Positions 46,760-56,589 of a DNA stretch of 64,000 nucleotides are shown here, piece by piece; position 1 is the first letter of the stretch; the number at the start of each line of letters is the position of its first letter. Source of the stretch: Pantoea sp. BAV 3049 (GTDB lineage Bacteria; Pseudomonadota; Gammaproteobacteria; Enterobacterales; Enterobacteriaceae); assembly GCF_009765445.1 (NCBI RefSeq), contig NZ_WHOY01000031.1, forward strand, positions 4,305,869 through 4,369,868. Direction: 5' to 3'. The translations under genes and the position numbers were made by a program. The notes under the pieces are model-generated. The model was not told the origin of the DNA. It ran no database searches and was given only the letters and a program-made list of their open reading frames with translations.

Positions 46760-46918
46760 ATGGATTTTATCCGGATAATTATTGCAATACTTCTTCCCCC
46801 ATTAGGTGTGTTTATGCAGGTGGGTTTCGGCGGGGCGTTCTGGCTGAATATCCTGCTGACTCTGTGCGGCTACATTCCGGGTATTGTGCACGCGGTATGG
46901 GTGATTGCCCGACGCTAA
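46760..46918 (+). CDS. YqaE/Pmp3-family membrane peptide
   Basis: A 52-residue UPF0057/Pmp3 protein with two hydrophobic hairpin segments; the family signature ILLPPLGVFMQVGFGGAFWL (about 10-29) and LTLCGYIPGIVHAVWV are clear and close to E. coli YqaE. Pmp3 peptides are small inner-membrane proteins induced by osmotic and stationary-phase stress. GGAGG lies six bases before ATG 46760, and a sigma-S-type -10 lies upstream. It occupies the place where E. coli has yodD, between the dsrA region and dsrB. Confidence 0.9.
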   Translation: MDFIRIIIAILLPPLGVFMQVGFGGAFWLNILLTLCGYIPGIVHAVWVIARR

Positions 46919-46991
46919 GTCAACGTCTGTTCCGGCAAAGCGGGTTATTCTCGGATAAACTTAGTGGAACACATAAGGGGAGACTGACAGT

Positions 46992-47180
46992 ATGAAAGTG
47001 AACGATCGGGTGACGGTGAAAACTGACGGCGGGCCGCGCAGGCCGGGCACGGTGCTGGCAGTGGAAGACTTCAGTGAGGGCACCATGTTTCTGGTTGCGC
47101 TGGAGGATTATCCGATGGGGATCTGGTTCTTTAACGAAACAGGCCATTCGGACGGCATTTTTGTCGAACCGCATCCATAA
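46992..47180 (+). CDS. dsrB: DsrB
   Basis: A 62-residue protein nearly identical to E. coli DsrB: starts [19 protein letters not shown] and contains GIWFFNE and DGIFVE. Its function is unknown; in E. coli it is RpoS-dependent. AAGGGGAGA precedes ATG 46992. Its place beside rcsA is conserved except that a chemoreceptor gene is inserted here between dsrB and rcsA. Confidence 0.95.
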   Translation: MKVNDRVTVKTDGGPRRPGTVLAVEDFSEGTMFLVALEDYPMGIWFFNETGHSDGIFVEPHP

Positions 47181-47274
47181 AAATGGCGCTCCTGACGGGA
47201 CTGTTCCGTGATAACGGGCGGGGATAATCATTGATCCGAAAGGGAGACCGTCTCTGCAAACGTGCGTATCTTAC

Positions 47275-47307
47275 AGCTAAGGGGCGAATAGTCGCCCCTT
47301 AGCTTTT
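47275..47307. terminator. Strong hairpin terminator after dsrB
   Basis: A perfect 13-bp stem (AGCTAAGGGGCGA and its complement) with loop ATAG is followed by TTT on the plus strand. It separates dsrB from the convergent chemoreceptor gene and may act in both directions. Confidence 0.75.
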
Positions 47308-47333
47308 ACTAACACACTTCAGCCGGTCAGCAG

Positions 47334-49037
47334 TTAAAAGGTTTCCCAGTTATCGCTGCTGGTGGCAAGAGCCGGACGGGCCGGGACCGGCAAAGCTTTC
47401 GCCGGGCTGGCAGCCGGAACCTGAGTGGCTGTTTTACGCGGTGCGCTGTCGCTGAGGTGGAAAGCGGCCACGGCCTGAGTCAGGCGGGAGGCCTGCTCTT
47501 CCAGTGAGGAGGCTGCCGCAGAGGCTTCCTCAACCAGCGAGGCGTTCTGCTGGGTGACATTATCCATTTCGGTCACTGCCAGACTGACCTGCTGGATCCC
47601 GCGGCTCTGCTCATCGGATGCGGCAGCAATCTCCGCCATGATATCGGTCACGCGGCGAACGGCTTCCACGATGTCTGTCATCGTATCGCCTGCATGGGTA
47701 ACCTGAGACGATCCCTTGCCAATCAAATCGACTGACTCGGCAATCAGCCCCTCAATCTCCTTCGCCGCACCGGCACTGCGCTGCGCCAGGTTACGCACTT
47801 CACTGGCCACCACCGCAAATCCGCGACCCTGTTCACCTGCGCGTGCTGCTTCCACCGCGGCGTTCAGTGCCAGAATGTTGGTCTGGAAGGCAATGCTGTT
47901 GATCACCGTGGTGATCTCGGCGATTTTCTTCGAGCTGCCGGAAATATTGTTCATGGTGCTGATCACCCCGGAAACAATGTCGCCACCCTGGCGGGCTTTT
48001 CCGGAAGCATCGGCGGCAAGCTGGCTGGCGTGATGGGCGTTCTCGGCATTCTGTTTAACCGTTGCAGTCAGCTCTTCCATGCTGGCTGCGGTCTGTTCCA
48101 GCGCGGCAGCCTGCTGCTCGGTACGGGAGGAGAGGTCGGTGTTACCGGCAGAGATCTCGCTGGAACCCTGGTAAATTGCCACGGCACCTTCACGTACCGT
48201 GCCGACAGTTTTGACCAGCGACTGCTGCATAGTCTGAAGGTTGTTGCCGAGCGTTCCAATTTCACTGCGTCCCCAGGTCTGGAGCGGGGCGGTCAGATCG
48301 CCACGGGAGATATGCTCAATGCGGTCGACGGCCTGACGCAGGGGGGTAATCACTACGCGACGGAGGAAGACGAAGGTGGCCAGAGTCAGCAGCAGAGCCG
48401 CACCAAAGGCGCAGGCCATCATAATAAAGCCGTTGCGCGTTTGTGCATCCGCTTCGTTGTTGATGGCATCGGCACGTTGAGTACGGATGGCGATAGCTTT
48501 CAGCAGGACGCCGTTATAAGCGTCATCCAGCTTGCGGGTATAATCTGTTTCCTGGGCTATCACGCCTTCAAAACTGCCATCTTTGGCCGCTTTCACCATC
48601 GGCAGTAAACCTTGCGTCACATAGGCATCAAAGCGGGCTTTTAATTCGCCATCCAGTGCCTGGTCAGCCGGTGTTTTTACCCGACGTTTTAAATAATCGT
48701 TAAAGCTGTCGGTGGCCTGCTGTATGCGCTTTTCCGTTTGCTTAAGATTATCGCTGAAGGCGTCCATTTCGCCGATACGGGCTGAAGCACCGGCGTGGAT
48801 CACGTTCAGTCGGGCGGTCCGAAGGTGGTTGGAGCTGTTGGATATAGCCATGCGCACCTGAATCTCTTCGGTGACATCTTTTAATGACTGATTACTCTGA
48901 ATCAAAAAATAACTGGCGAGGCCGATACACAGGGCAAATAACAGCAAAATCCCGCCGAGGATGGCGGCAAAGAGAGGAACGAGCCGCAGATGCTGCCAGA
49001 TACTGGGCGTTTCGGCGCTGATTTGTGATGATTTCAT
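47334..49037 (-). CDS. Methyl-accepting chemotaxis protein (Tsr/Tar class)
   Basis: A 567-residue class 36H-type receptor: TM1 at about 19-49 (LVPLFAAILGGILLLFALC), periplasmic four-helix bundle (about 50-200), TM2 near 206-228, HAMP, then a complete cytoplasmic domain. The tip SIAFQTNILALNAAVEAARA is canonical. The C-terminus ends in NWETF, the CheR/CheB docking pentapeptide, behind a flexible alanine/proline-rich linker. Ligand is unknown; the Tar-like arginines that bind amino acids cannot be assigned with certainty. A good sigma-28 promoter lies 55 bases upstream. Its insertion between dsrB and rcsA is not seen in E. coli. Confidence 0.95.
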   Translation of the reverse strand: MKSSQISAETPSIWQHLRLVPLFAAILGGILLLFALCIGLASYFLIQSNQSLKDVTEEIQVRMAISNSSNHLRTARLNVIHAGASARIGEMDAFSDNLKQTEKRIQQATDSFNDYLKRRVKTPADQALDGELKARFDAYVTQGLLPMVKAAKDGSFEGVIAQETDYTRKLDDAYNGVLLKAIAIRTQRADAINNEADAQTRNGFIMMACAFGAALLLTLATFVFLRRVVITPLRQAVDRIEHISRGDLTAPLQTWGRSEIGTLGNNLQTMQQSLVKTVGTVREGAVAIYQGSSEISAGNTDLSSRTEQQAAALEQTAASMEELTATVKQNAENAHHASQLAADASGKARQGGDIVSGVISTMNNISGSSKKIAEITTVINSIAFQTNILALNAAVEAARAGEQGRGFAVVASEVRNLAQRSAGAAKEIEGLIAESVDLIGKGSSQVTHAGDTMTDIVEAVRRVTDIMAEIAAASDEQSRGIQQVSLAVTEMDNVTQQNASLVEEASAAASSLEEQASRLTQAVAAFHLSDSAPRKTATQVPAASPAKALPVPARPALATSSDNWETF

Positions 49038-49091
49038 ATCCTTTTGCTCTCTGTGAGGGGAAGCGAAGCCGGGCTACGGTCTGTAGAGAGA

Positions 49092-49118
49092 ACATCGGCA
49101 GTCTTCAGAAAAGTCTTA
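49092..49118 (-). promoter_or_regulatory. Sigma-28 (FliA) promoter of the chemoreceptor gene
   Basis: On the minus strand, TAAGACTT, exactly 11 bases, then GCCGATGT. Compared with the FliA consensus TAAAGTTT-N11-GCCGATAA this is 5/8 and 6/8 with perfect spacing. It lies 55 bases upstream of the chemoreceptor start codon at 49037, giving a class 3 flagellar gene. Confidence 0.75.
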
Positions 49119-49266
49119 ACAAAGAATTGCGATCTGGTTAACAAAATCAGTAAGAAGATCGTCTGGAGGTTGCAGAGGGGGAAACGCGCTTTGTAACTAA
49201 ACTTACGGAAACCTGACGGGAAAATTACCGGACTATATCTGTCATAAAGATGTAAAAAAAGAAAAT

Positions 49267-49293
49267 AAAAAAGCCGACAAGCGTCGGCTTTTT
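49267..49293 (-). terminator. Terminator of rcsA
   Basis: On the minus strand, AAAAAGCCGAC, loop GCTT, GTCGGCTTTTTT form a GC-rich 6-bp core extended by A/T pairs with a T-run, starting ten bases after the rcsA stop. Confidence 0.85.
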
Positions 49294-49302
49294 CACACCT
49301 TG

Positions 49303-49938
49303 TTATCTTACATTAACGTAGATACCGCTGGTGACGTTGTCTGTTAAACGGACAACATGATAAATAACCTGTTTGTTGTGTGTTTTAATTTTACGTTTAA
49401 TATTTCCCTTGTGGGAAGAAACTGTCTTGGCCTTAATTTGCATTTTGTCCGATATCTGAATGGTATCGTGACCAGACATCCACATTTTTAACATGTTTGA
49501 TTCTGTCTGGCTTAACGTCAGTGGATGAACGTCGAAACCAGCGGAATAACGTGGCGAAACGTTGAGTTTCTTTTGAAAATACGACAGCAGCAGATTGTCC
49601 AGCGTAGCCGGTTTTATCGATTTTGATGTAATAATCAGGTTCTTACGAACGTAGAGGTATTCCTCAAAATGGATATTGGATATTGCCATAAAGATGAAGA
49701 ACAGTGTGTCAGGATGCTGCATAATAATTGTTCTTATGCGCTGGCTGGCATCTGCTTCATGAATAAAGCAATCTTCATTAATAAAAACCACGCCTGGCTG
49801 GTACTGTTGGCATTTGGTTTGTAACTGATCGATATCGGTAACAGAAGTGATATTTTTCTTTTTAACTCCTTTCACCATCATATAATCTGTAAGCCCTAGT
49901 CGTGTATAGCTGCATGAATCCATTATAATTGTAGGCAT
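49303..49938 (-). CDS. rcsA: RcsA, capsule-synthesis co-activator (LuxR-type)
   Basis: A 211-residue LuxR/FixJ-type regulator that pairs with RcsB at RcsAB boxes to activate capsule genes and to repress flhDC. It starts [20 protein letters not shown] as in E. coli; the C-terminal HTH ([20 protein letters not shown], then [18 protein letters not shown]) is almost identical. ATG 49938 has GAGGG nine bases upstream; the frame continues upstream without RBS. RcsA is normally limited by Lon degradation. Upstream lies a 630-base gene-free region expected to hold its promoter and control sites. Confidence 0.96.
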   Translation of the reverse strand: MPTIIMDSCSYTRLGLTDYMMVKGVKKKNITSVTDIDQLQTKCQQYQPGVVFINEDCFIHEADASQRIRTIIMQHPDTLFFIFMAISNIHFEEYLYVRKNLIITSKSIKPATLDNLLLSYFQKKLNVSPRYSAGFDVHPLTLSQTESNMLKMWMSGHDTIQISDKMQIKAKTVSSHKGNIKRKIKTHNKQVIYHVVRLTDNVTSGIYVNVR

Positions 49939-50589
49939 TATTGCGACCCTCACCAAATTGTTATCCGTTTAAATCAACGATGAATTACGCGATTGTGTAG
50001 TTTAGAGAGTAAGCGTTCTGACTTCAGTCTTGTTATTAGTACTTCAGCATTGAATCATTCTGAGCCTTATGCTCCGACTGACTCGTCCATGCCCGATGTA
50101 ACATTTGAGTTTGGTCGACATAATGCCCGGCCGTGACGCTGAAAGAGCGATCTTTCAGGCAGACCCGTTGGCAGATTTGTCTTACAACAACTTTCGGCAT
50201 CATTTTGTGAACCCCGCCACTATCGCGCAGAACACAGAAAAATCTGATAGGACGATTCCTAAAAAACATTCATCTCACGAATGAGTGATCCGGAGAGGAG
50301 TGTTGACAATGCCGTAAAACGCAGTTTGATACAAGGAAAACTAACAAAAATAAAATATCTTGTTAAAACAAGATGTTGTGTATTTTGTGAACATTAATGT
50401 TCAGGTAACATTTCATCCGTTTCGAGAAACAAAATACGCTAATCAGAATTTAATAAGAATAATTTTCATTGCGGCGGGCAATTTATCAGAATTTCCTTAA
50501 GGCAATTCTGATAAAACTGGTTCGAAAAATGCACAGACATATTTCTACTGCTTAACAATGGCTAATTATGCATTAGTCCATACATTAAT
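49939..50589. other. AT-rich rcsA upstream region / fliR downstream region
   Basis: About 650 bases between rcsA and the end of fliR without a supported gene; a 77-codon minus-strand frame (50036-50269) has no RBS or family. The region is AT-rich and is expected to carry the rcsA promoter and H-NS-type silencing. A 34-base near-perfect palindrome lies at 50482-50515. I found no clear full RcsAB box near the rcsA start. Confidence 0.6.
50482..50515. repeat. 34-base near-perfect palindrome after fliR
   Basis: Seventeen-base arms pair at 16 of 17 positions around the centre CCTTAAGG; the outer arm is TTTATCAGAATT. It lies 74 bases after the fliR stop. Lacking a T-run, it is not a clean terminator. 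The half TCAGAATTTCCTTA resembles an RcsAB box (10 of 14 positions as I align it) on both strands. It may be a transcription end signal or a protein-binding site. Confidence 0.7.
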
Positions 50590-51375
50590 TTATCTGGCAG
50601 GGAGTTCACTCAGAACACTCGCGAGTAAATCAAACACTTCGCTGAACAGATGTTCGCAGAACGGGGCCAGCAGAGGCATCATCAGGCTCAGGAACACCAT
50701 GCCTAACGATAAGGTGACAGGGAAGCCAATGGCGAAAACGGACAGTTGTGGTGAAACACGGTTTAACAAACCCAGGGCCAGGTTAAGGGTGAGCAGCAAA
50801 GTTATTAGCGGTAACGCTAATCGCATTCCGTTAAGGAAAATCATACCTGCCGCTTTAGTCAGCGCCATAAAAGCATTGCCATTTATCGGGTCGCCGCCGA
50901 TTGGCAGGGTGTGAAAACTGTCGGCCACCATCGAGATCAGCCAGAGGTGGCCGTTAAAGGATAAAAACAGCAGCATGGCGAGAATATCGAGAAAACGCGC
51001 CAGCACCGGCATGTTCAGACGGCTGGCGGGATCGAAGAAGGTGGCGAATGACAGTCCCATTTGCAGTCCGATCACTTCGCCAGCCAGCCTGACCGCCGCG
51101 AACGCGAATTGCATCGTAAAACCAATCGCAATACCAATTAAAATTTGCTGCAAAAGCAGCCAGAAACCGCCAACTGAGAACAAAGTCACGTTAACCGGCG
51201 GAAGTGAAGGGATCAGCACATAGGTAATCATCAGTCCGAGACCGATTTTAACCTTTTTACCGATCGACTTTTCGCTGAGCAACGGCGCAGTCATGATCAG
51301 GGCAAGAACGCGGGCCAGCGGCCAGAACAGCTGGCTCACCCACATCAGCAGTTCATTACTGTCGATGTTGATCAT
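50590..51375 (-). CDS. fliR: FliR, flagellar export gate protein
   Basis: A 261-residue polytopic membrane protein of the type III export gate with FliP and FliQ. The segment [20 protein letters not shown] (about 110-129) and the long hydrophobic stretches are typical of FliR. The ATG overlaps the fliQ stop by one base. It is the last gene of the fliLMNOPQR operon and is followed by a gene-free region with a palindrome. Confidence 0.94.
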   Translation of the reverse strand: MINIDSNELLMWVSQLFWPLARVLALIMTAPLLSEKSIGKKVKIGLGLMITYVLIPSLPPVNVTLFSVGGFWLLLQQILIGIAIGFTMQFAFAAVRLAGEVIGLQMGLSFATFFDPASRLNMPVLARFLDILAMLLFLSFNGHLWLISMVADSFHTLPIGGDPINGNAFMALTKAAGMIFLNGMRLALPLITLLLTLNLALGLLNRVSPQLSVFAIGFPVTLSLGMVFLSLMMPLLAPFCEHLFSEVFDLLASVLSELPAR

Positions 51376-51644
51376 TAGCCGATCATGTACGGCAGATTGT
51401 TGAACAGGGTGCGCATGTAATCCAGGATCAGATTTAACATCCACGGACCGGCTACCACCATGGTGGTGACCACGGCCAGAATTTTAGGGATAAAGGAGAG
51501 AGTCTGTTCGTTAATCTGTGTTGCCGCCTGCAGCAGGCTGATCAGCAGGCCGCTGACCAGAGCCGCCAGCAGCAGCGGGGCGGCCAGAGCAAGCGCTACC
51601 TGCATTGCATCGTGACCAATAACCATGACCGATTCAGGTGTCAT
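51375..51644 (-). CDS. fliQ: FliQ, flagellar export gate protein
   Basis: An 89-residue protein with two membrane segments (about 17-38 and 50-75) and the FliQ block [20 protein letters not shown] between them. Four FliQ subunits assemble around the FliP5FliR1 core. It lies 18 bases after fliP and overlaps fliR by one base. Confidence 0.95.
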   Translation of the reverse strand: MTPESVMVIGHDAMQVALALAAPLLLAALVSGLLISLLQAATQINEQTLSFIPKILAVVTTMVVAGPWMLNLILDYMRTLFNNLPYMIG

Positions 51645-51662
51645 AAGTGACTCCGGAGAAAT

Positions 51663-52397
51663 TTAAGAGTAGAAACTTTGTGCCAGTGAACCAATCAGCA
51701 GCTGCCAGCCGTCAACCAGCACGAACAGCATCAGCTTAAACGGCAGCGATATTGTTGCAGGCGGTACCATCATCATCCCCAGCGCCATCAGCACGCTGGC
51801 GACAACCAGGTCAATAATCAGGAACGGGATGAAAACGGTAAAACCAATCTGGAAAGCCGTTTTCAGTTCGCTGGTCACATAAGCAGGCAGCAGAATACGC
51901 ATCGGCACGGCTTCGGGTCCCTGCAATGGCGGGGTGTTCGCCAGGCGGGCAAACAGCGCCAGGTCAGCTTCGCGGGTCTGACGCAGCATAAATTCACGCA
52001 GCGGCTGAGCCCCTTTATCGATCGCCACGTCCATGGTGATCTTGTCCTGACTGAATGGCAGATAGGCATCCTGGTAAATTTTGTCGAACACCGGCCCCAT
52101 AATAAAGAAGGTCAGGAACAGCGCCAGGCCAAGCAGCACCTGGTTCGGTGGCGCAGAGGGCGTGCCCAGGGCGTTACGCAACAGGCCAAACACAATAATG
52201 ATGCGCGTGAAGCTGGTCATCATCAGTAAAATAGCCGGAAGGAAGGTCAGCGAGGTGATAAACACCAGCGTCTGAACCGGCAGCGACCAGCTCTGACCAC
52301 CATTCGCAATCGGATGGCTGATCAGGCCCGGCAGCTGGGCGTGAACATTGGGTGCCAGCAGCAGAAGCAGAGCCAGCAGGGGAAGAGAGCGTTTCAT
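51663..52397 (-). CDS. fliP: FliP, flagellar export gate protein
   Basis: A 244-residue core export-gate protein. A cleavable signal peptide is visible ([20 protein letters not shown]), as in E. coli FliP. The blocks [20 protein letters not shown] and the C-terminal [17 protein letters not shown] are conserved. Five FliP subunits form the channel with FliR. The start overlaps the fliO stop by one base. Confidence 0.96.
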   Translation of the reverse strand: MKRSLPLLALLLLLAPNVHAQLPGLISHPIANGGQSWSLPVQTLVFITSLTFLPAILLMMTSFTRIIIVFGLLRNALGTPSAPPNQVLLGLALFLTFFIMGPVFDKIYQDAYLPFSQDKITMDVAIDKGAQPLREFMLRQTREADLALFARLANTPPLQGPEAVPMRILLPAYVTSELKTAFQIGFTVFIPFLIIDLVVASVLMALGMMMVPPATISLPFKLMLFVLVDGWQLLIGSLAQSFYS

Positions 52398-52795
52398 TAT
52401 GGCTTTCCGGGGCGTTTGATTAACGTCTGTAAAACCTGACGGAAATCTGCCGTCGCAGCCGGAGCTTCCGGATTTTCCTGCGGCGGTTTCGGCGGCAGGG
52501 TATGCAGATGGGTGATCTGCTGACCGGTAACGCCCAGCACCAGGCGGGCGTCTTCCACATCAACAATCACCACACGTTCGCGCTGGCCGACCTGGCAACT
52601 GGCGCTGACGGACAGGCTCTGACCCGTGCTCCCACGTTTAGGGGTGAAACCAAGGCGTTTGGCTACCCAGGCACAGGCCAGAATTAACAGAATAATGACC
52701 GCCAGTACGCTGCTGACCTGCGTCAGCATCGAGCCGGTAGAGATCACCGGCTGGGCGGTGGGTTGCTGCTGCACCTGACTGGTGTTGGTATTCAT
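52397..52795 (-). CDS. fliO: FliO, flagellar export assembly factor
   Basis: A 132-residue protein with one membrane segment (about 26-44) and a cytoplasmic domain containing [16 protein letters not shown]. FliO helps FliP oligomerise. N-terminal residues are glutamine- and threonine-rich, as is common. It begins directly after the fliN stop and overlaps fliP by one base. Confidence 0.92.
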   Translation of the reverse strand: MNTNTSQVQQQPTAQPVISTGSMLTQVSSVLAVIILLILACAWVAKRLGFTPKRGSTGQSLSVSASCQVGQRERVVIVDVEDARLVLGVTGQQITHLHTLPPKPPQENPEAPAATADFRQVLQTLIKRPGKP

Positions 52796-53197
52796 TTAAC
52801 GACTCAGGCGACGCATACGTTCTGACGGGGTGATGATATCGGTAATGCGCACGCCGTATTTATCGGCGACCACCACCACTTCACCCTGAGCAATCAGATA
52901 ACCGTTAATCAGAATATCCAGTGGCTCACCAGCCAGACCGTCCAGCGCGACCACGGAACCCTGAGTCAGGCGCAGCAGCTCTTTAATGGTCATTTTGGTG
53001 CGACCCAGCTCAACGGTCAGCTTGACCGGGATATCCATAATCAGATCGATATCCTGTAGCGACCCGGAGATGTCATTGTTTTCCAGAGTTTTAAACACCC
53101 CTTCTTGCGAGGAGCTGCCGGACTGCTCGTTCAGCGCGTCAGCCCACAGGTCGTCCGCGGAGATGTCGTCTTCGGACGGCTTCTTGGTGTCACTCAT
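52796..53197 (-). CDS. fliN: FliN, flagellar C-ring switch protein
   Basis: A 133-residue switch-complex protein of the SpoA family; the domain (about 50-133) contains DIPVKLTVELGRTKMTIKEL and the DGLAGEPLDILINGYLIAQG block. It binds FliM, FliH and CheY-P in the C-ring. ATG 53197 is chosen with GAGGAA at correct spacing, eight bases inside the fliM end; ATG 53212 is an alternative. Confidence 0.95.
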   Translation of the reverse strand: MSDTKKPSEDDISADDLWADALNEQSGSSSQEGVFKTLENNDISGSLQDIDLIMDIPVKLTVELGRTKMTIKELLRLTQGSVVALDGLAGEPLDILINGYLIAQGEVVVVADKYGVRITDIITPSERMRRLSR

Positions 53198-54197
53198 CGG
53201 GCTGTTCCTCATTCATCGAATTCAAAATCGGGTTAATCAGATGTTCCACACGCAGCGCGTACTGCCCGTTCAGGGTGCCGTACTGGCTGGTTAATACCGG
53301 CACGCCATCCACATGAGCGATAATGCGGTCCGGTTTATCAATCGGTAATACGTCGCCAGGTTTCAGTGCCAGCAGGCTTGAGATGCGCATCGACACGTCG
53401 GCAAAGTTGGCGATCAGCTCCAGCTCAGAGTGCTGAACCTGCTTAACCAGCGTTTCACGCCAGTTATGGTCTTCCTGACGCGAGTTCTCCAGCGGGGGAT
53501 TCACCAGCGTTTCGCGCAGCGGTTCAATCATGCTGAACGGAATACAGATGTTGAATTCCCCAATCAGGTTGCCAATCTCCACCTGGAACGGTGTGGTGAT
53601 CACAATGTCGTTAGGAGAGGTGGTGATGTTGGTAAACTTGACCTGCATTTCAGAGCGTACGTATTCCACGTCCAGCGGGTAGATCGGTTTCCACGCTTCG
53701 CTGTAGCCTTCAAGCGCCAGCTTCAGCATCTTGCGGATCACACGCTGTTCGGTTGCCGTAAATTCACGTCCCTCAACCTTGGTCGGAAAACGACCGTCAC
53801 CGCCAAAAAGGTTATCCACGGCGATAAAGACCAGGCTCGGAGAGAACACCACCAGAGCCGTACCGCGCAGCGGTTTCAGATGGATCAGGTTTAAGTTGGT
53901 TGGCACCGGCAGGTTCCGGGCAAATTCATGGTAAGGCTGAATTTTAATCGCACCGACGGTGATATCCGGGCTACGGCGGAGTAGGTTAAACAGCGCCATA
54001 CGGTACGAGCGCGCAAAACGTTCGTTAATGATCTCCAGCGCCTGCAGACGTTCGCGAACCATGCGACGCTGGGTATTGGGATCGTAAGGACGAATGTCAT
54101 TGTCGCCCACGCTGCTGACGTTTTCTTCTGCCGCGCTGTCGCTGTCGCCATTGAGCAGCGCGTCAATTTCTGCCTGTGAGAGAATGCTGTCGCCCAT
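53190..54197 (-). CDS. fliM: FliM, flagellar motor switch protein
   Basis: A 335-residue C-ring protein. The N-terminal CheY-P-binding peptide is present (ILSQAEIDALLNG, residues 4-16), then the middle CheC-like domain (about 45-240, including LQALEIINERFARSYRMALF) and the C-terminal SpoA domain. It sets the direction of motor rotation. It follows fliL by six bases and overlaps fliN by eight. Confidence 0.96.
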   Translation of the reverse strand: MGDSILSQAEIDALLNGDSDSAAEENVSSVGDNDIRPYDPNTQRRMVRERLQALEIINERFARSYRMALFNLLRRSPDITVGAIKIQPYHEFARNLPVPTNLNLIHLKPLRGTALVVFSPSLVFIAVDNLFGGDGRFPTKVEGREFTATEQRVIRKMLKLALEGYSEAWKPIYPLDVEYVRSEMQVKFTNITTSPNDIVITTPFQVEIGNLIGEFNICIPFSMIEPLRETLVNPPLENSRQEDHNWRETLVKQVQHSELELIANFADVSMRISSLLALKPGDVLPIDKPDRIIAHVDGVPVLTSQYGTLNGQYALRVEHLINPILNSMNEEQPDE

Positions 54198-54203
54198 TCT
54201 GCC

Positions 54204-54683
54204 TTACCTCAGGATGAAGGCAGTGAACAGCACATCATTCACCGTCTGCTGAGGTTGTCCCGGTACCAGCGGCGGTGCCAGTACAGTTTTAATCTGATTA
54301 ACCAGTTCCTGCTTACCCTGCTCGTTGCTCAATGCTGCAGCGTTCTGGCGGGAGAGCAGCAGCAGTAAACGGCTGCGCACTTCCGGCAGATAATCGGTCA
54401 TCCGGCGCAGCGTGTCCTGATCGGGCAGGCGCAGGGTAAAGCCTACATACAGCACGCGGTCAGGATCGTTATCCGGGTTGATCAGGTTCACGGTAAAGGT
54501 GTCCAGGGCAAAGAAGACCGGCGCAGGGGGTGGCTCAGGCTTCGCAGCCTGAGTGGCGTCAGCAGGGCCCTTCATCATGTGCCAGACCACGTAGCCCCCA
54601 GCGCCGCAAGCTACCAGTATTACCAATACTATTAACGGTATCAGGAGCTTGCTTTTGCCGCTTTTGGCTTTTTTATCAGTCAT
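54204..54683 (-). CDS. fliL: FliL, flagellar basal-body protein
   Basis: A 159-residue inner-membrane protein with a cytoplasmic lysine-rich N-terminus, one membrane segment (about 13-33, [20 protein letters not shown]) and a periplasmic domain with [20 protein letters not shown]. FliL forms a ring around stators and supports torque. It heads the fliL-R transcript, 149 bases after fliK; no convincing sigma-28 site was found in that gap. Confidence 0.94.
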   Translation of the reverse strand: MTDKKAKSGKSKLLIPLIVLVILVACGAGGYVVWHMMKGPADATQAAKPEPPPAPVFFALDTFTVNLINPDNDPDRVLYVGFTLRLPDQDTLRRMTDYLPEVRSRLLLLLSRQNAAALSNEQGKQELVNQIKTVLAPPLVPGQPQQTVNDVLFTAFILR

Positions 54684-54832
54684 ATGAGCTATAACTTCCT
54701 GTGATTATTTCGAGGTGTGGACTGAACTTATCCACTGTCCCACGGCTTTATGGGCAGATTATCCCGCGTCCTGTTCCAAACAATTGGTAGAAAAGGCGCG
54801 GATTTTGCCGTTAGCTTATGCGTTTGTTACCG

Positions 54833-56131
54833 TCAGGCGAAAATATCAACAGCGCTGGAACCGGCTGCACGAGCCTGCAGCGCGGCAGGAACGGCAATCG
54901 GGGTTACATCACCATCATTTTCACTGGCAAGACTAAATGTGTTGCCACGACTGTTGTTTTGCTGCTGTCCCTGCTGCCCGCTGAAGCTCTGGCCCTGCTG
55001 GAAAGCATCGCTACTGACATTGCTCTGGCCGAGGTTGATCCCGCTTTCTGCCAGTGCAGTTCGCAACTGGGGAAGGGCTGCTTCCAGCGCGGCTCGCACG
55101 TGGCTGTTGCCTGAAACCATATTCAGCTGAGCCTGGTCGTTATCCAGCTTCAGGCTGATCTGGATGCTGCCCAGGTCCTGCGGGTGCAGGTGCAGTTCGG
55201 CGGTCTGCTGTCCGTTACGGCTGAACATCACGATCTGCTGTCCCAGCGCCTGCTGCCATTCCGGGCTGCCCAACTGCGAACTCAGTTGAGAAGTGGCCGG
55301 AGCCGTCACCAGGGTGGTGGTGGCTGGCGTCAGGGCAGCGGATGCGGCACTGATCACATTATTGGTTATCGTCGGGGCCGGGGCAGAACTTGAATTTTCT
55401 TTGTCGGCATCTCTGGTTACGCTGCTTAACACCTGCTGGAATGCAGTATTAGTCGCGCTGGTGTCCGTCGTGGACTTTTGCGAACCGGTCACGGCAGTCA
55501 GCGTGGTATTGCCGATCTTGCCGCTTTTATCACCGGCTTTGCTGGTGGCTTCGTCATCGCTGGTGGCGCTCTCTTTGCCGGACAGCAGTGAGGCAAGAGT
55601 GGTCTTACCGCCCTTGATGCTGCCATCGCTCTCCAGCGTGTCCCCGCCTTTCGCTGTGAGGGTGTCAGTGGGCTGCTGAGGGGCCGGAGGCAACATGGCG
55701 AACAGAGCCTGTAGTGCCTGCATATCGCTGGTGCTGAGCGTGGCTGAAGCGGTGGATGCCGCTTCAGTGCTGTCGGTGGCCGTCTCGTCTTTGCCGTCGG
55801 TGCTGACTTTTGATTTCTGTAGCAGCGCGTTCAGCTTTTCAGGCAAGTCCTGTGAAGCCAGAAGGCTGTTGATCTTCGCTTTTGACGATGCGCCAGCCGC
55901 TTCGCTGTCGGCCTCATGGGTGTTTTGCGCCGCGGTTTCCCCCTGTTTCGCTAGAGTCAGGAGCTTGTTGCCCAACAGCGTAAGGAAACCCTGTGAGCCG
56001 CTGTTGTGTGCGGTTTCACCCACGCCAGTGGCAGAAGTCTCCGTACCCGGGTCGGTGGCCGCCGTGGCAGAAGTTGACGCAGTGGTGGTGGAGCTGACTT
56101 TGGTCCCGCTCGTCACAAATGGCACATTCAT
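54833..56131 (-). CDS. fliK: FliK, flagellar hook-length control protein
   Basis: A 432-residue hook ruler and substrate-specificity switch. The N-terminal two thirds are serine/threonine/alanine-rich and low in complexity; the C-terminal domain (about 290-395) carries the conserved block [20 protein letters not shown] followed by [20 protein letters not shown]. Length is close to E. coli and Salmonella FliK, which sets hook length. It overlaps fliJ by four bases and is the last gene of the fliF-K transcript. Confidence 0.93.
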   Translation of the reverse strand: MNVPFVTSGTKVSSTTTASTSATAATDPGTETSATGVGETAHNSGSQGFLTLLGNKLLTLAKQGETAAQNTHEADSEAAGASSKAKINSLLASQDLPEKLNALLQKSKVSTDGKDETATDSTEAASTASATLSTSDMQALQALFAMLPPAPQQPTDTLTAKGGDTLESDGSIKGGKTTLASLLSGKESATSDDEATSKAGDKSGKIGNTTLTAVTGSQKSTTDTSATNTAFQQVLSSVTRDADKENSSSAPAPTITNNVISAASAALTPATTTLVTAPATSQLSSQLGSPEWQQALGQQIVMFSRNGQQTAELHLHPQDLGSIQISLKLDNDQAQLNMVSGNSHVRAALEAALPQLRTALAESGINLGQSNVSSDAFQQGQSFSGQQGQQQNNSRGNTFSLASENDGDVTPIAVPAALQARAAGSSAVDIFA

Positions 56132-56574
56132 TCGCCTTTCCTCAATGATGCCCGTTGGGCAAATTCATCCATCCGTTTCTGATCGAGACGGTTTTCCTGT
56201 AGTAATTCGTTTGCCAGCGCACGGGCCTGCAGCGTTTCGTAGGCATGCAGCCGCTGCTGTTTGTCGCGCCAGAAATTAAGCGCCTTCTCCACTCGGCCGT
56301 TCCAGTGCGTCAGCTGCTGGCGGTGCTGTTCGATGGCCTTTTCCAGCGTGTCGATAAACTGGTGAAAGTTGTACCAGCGGGTACTGGCAATCCCTTCCGT
56401 CATGGTGTTGTTCAGGGTATTACGGTAATCATCCTGGTAGCTGAGCAGCATGGTTAATTGTTCATCAGCCTGCTTCTGGGCCCGGCGCACGTCACCCAGC
56501 TGGATGGCGGCTTTTTCCAGATCTTTCTGCGCCAGGTCACGCAGGGTTTCAATGGGTGATGCAACCTTTGGCAT
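56128..56574 (-). CDS. fliJ: FliJ, flagellar export stalk protein
   Basis: A 148-residue, highly charged, coiled-coil protein rich in glutamine and leucine. FliJ sits in the centre of the FliI hexamer and escorts export chaperones. The block [20 protein letters not shown] (about 60-79) is conserved with E. coli FliJ. It starts 15 bases after fliI and overlaps fliK by four bases. Confidence 0.93.
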   Translation of the reverse strand: MPKVASPIETLRDLAQKDLEKAAIQLGDVRRAQKQADEQLTMLLSYQDDYRNTLNNTMTEGIASTRWYNFHQFIDTLEKAIEQHRQQLTHWNGRVEKALNFWRDKQQRLHAYETLQARALANELLQENRLDQKRMDEFAQRASLRKGE

Positions 56575-56589
56575 ATTCCCCTCCGCTCG

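Noticed and set aside
50036..50269. 77-codon minus-strand frame upstream of rcsA
   Set aside because: No RBS, composition unlike coding sequence and no recognisable family.
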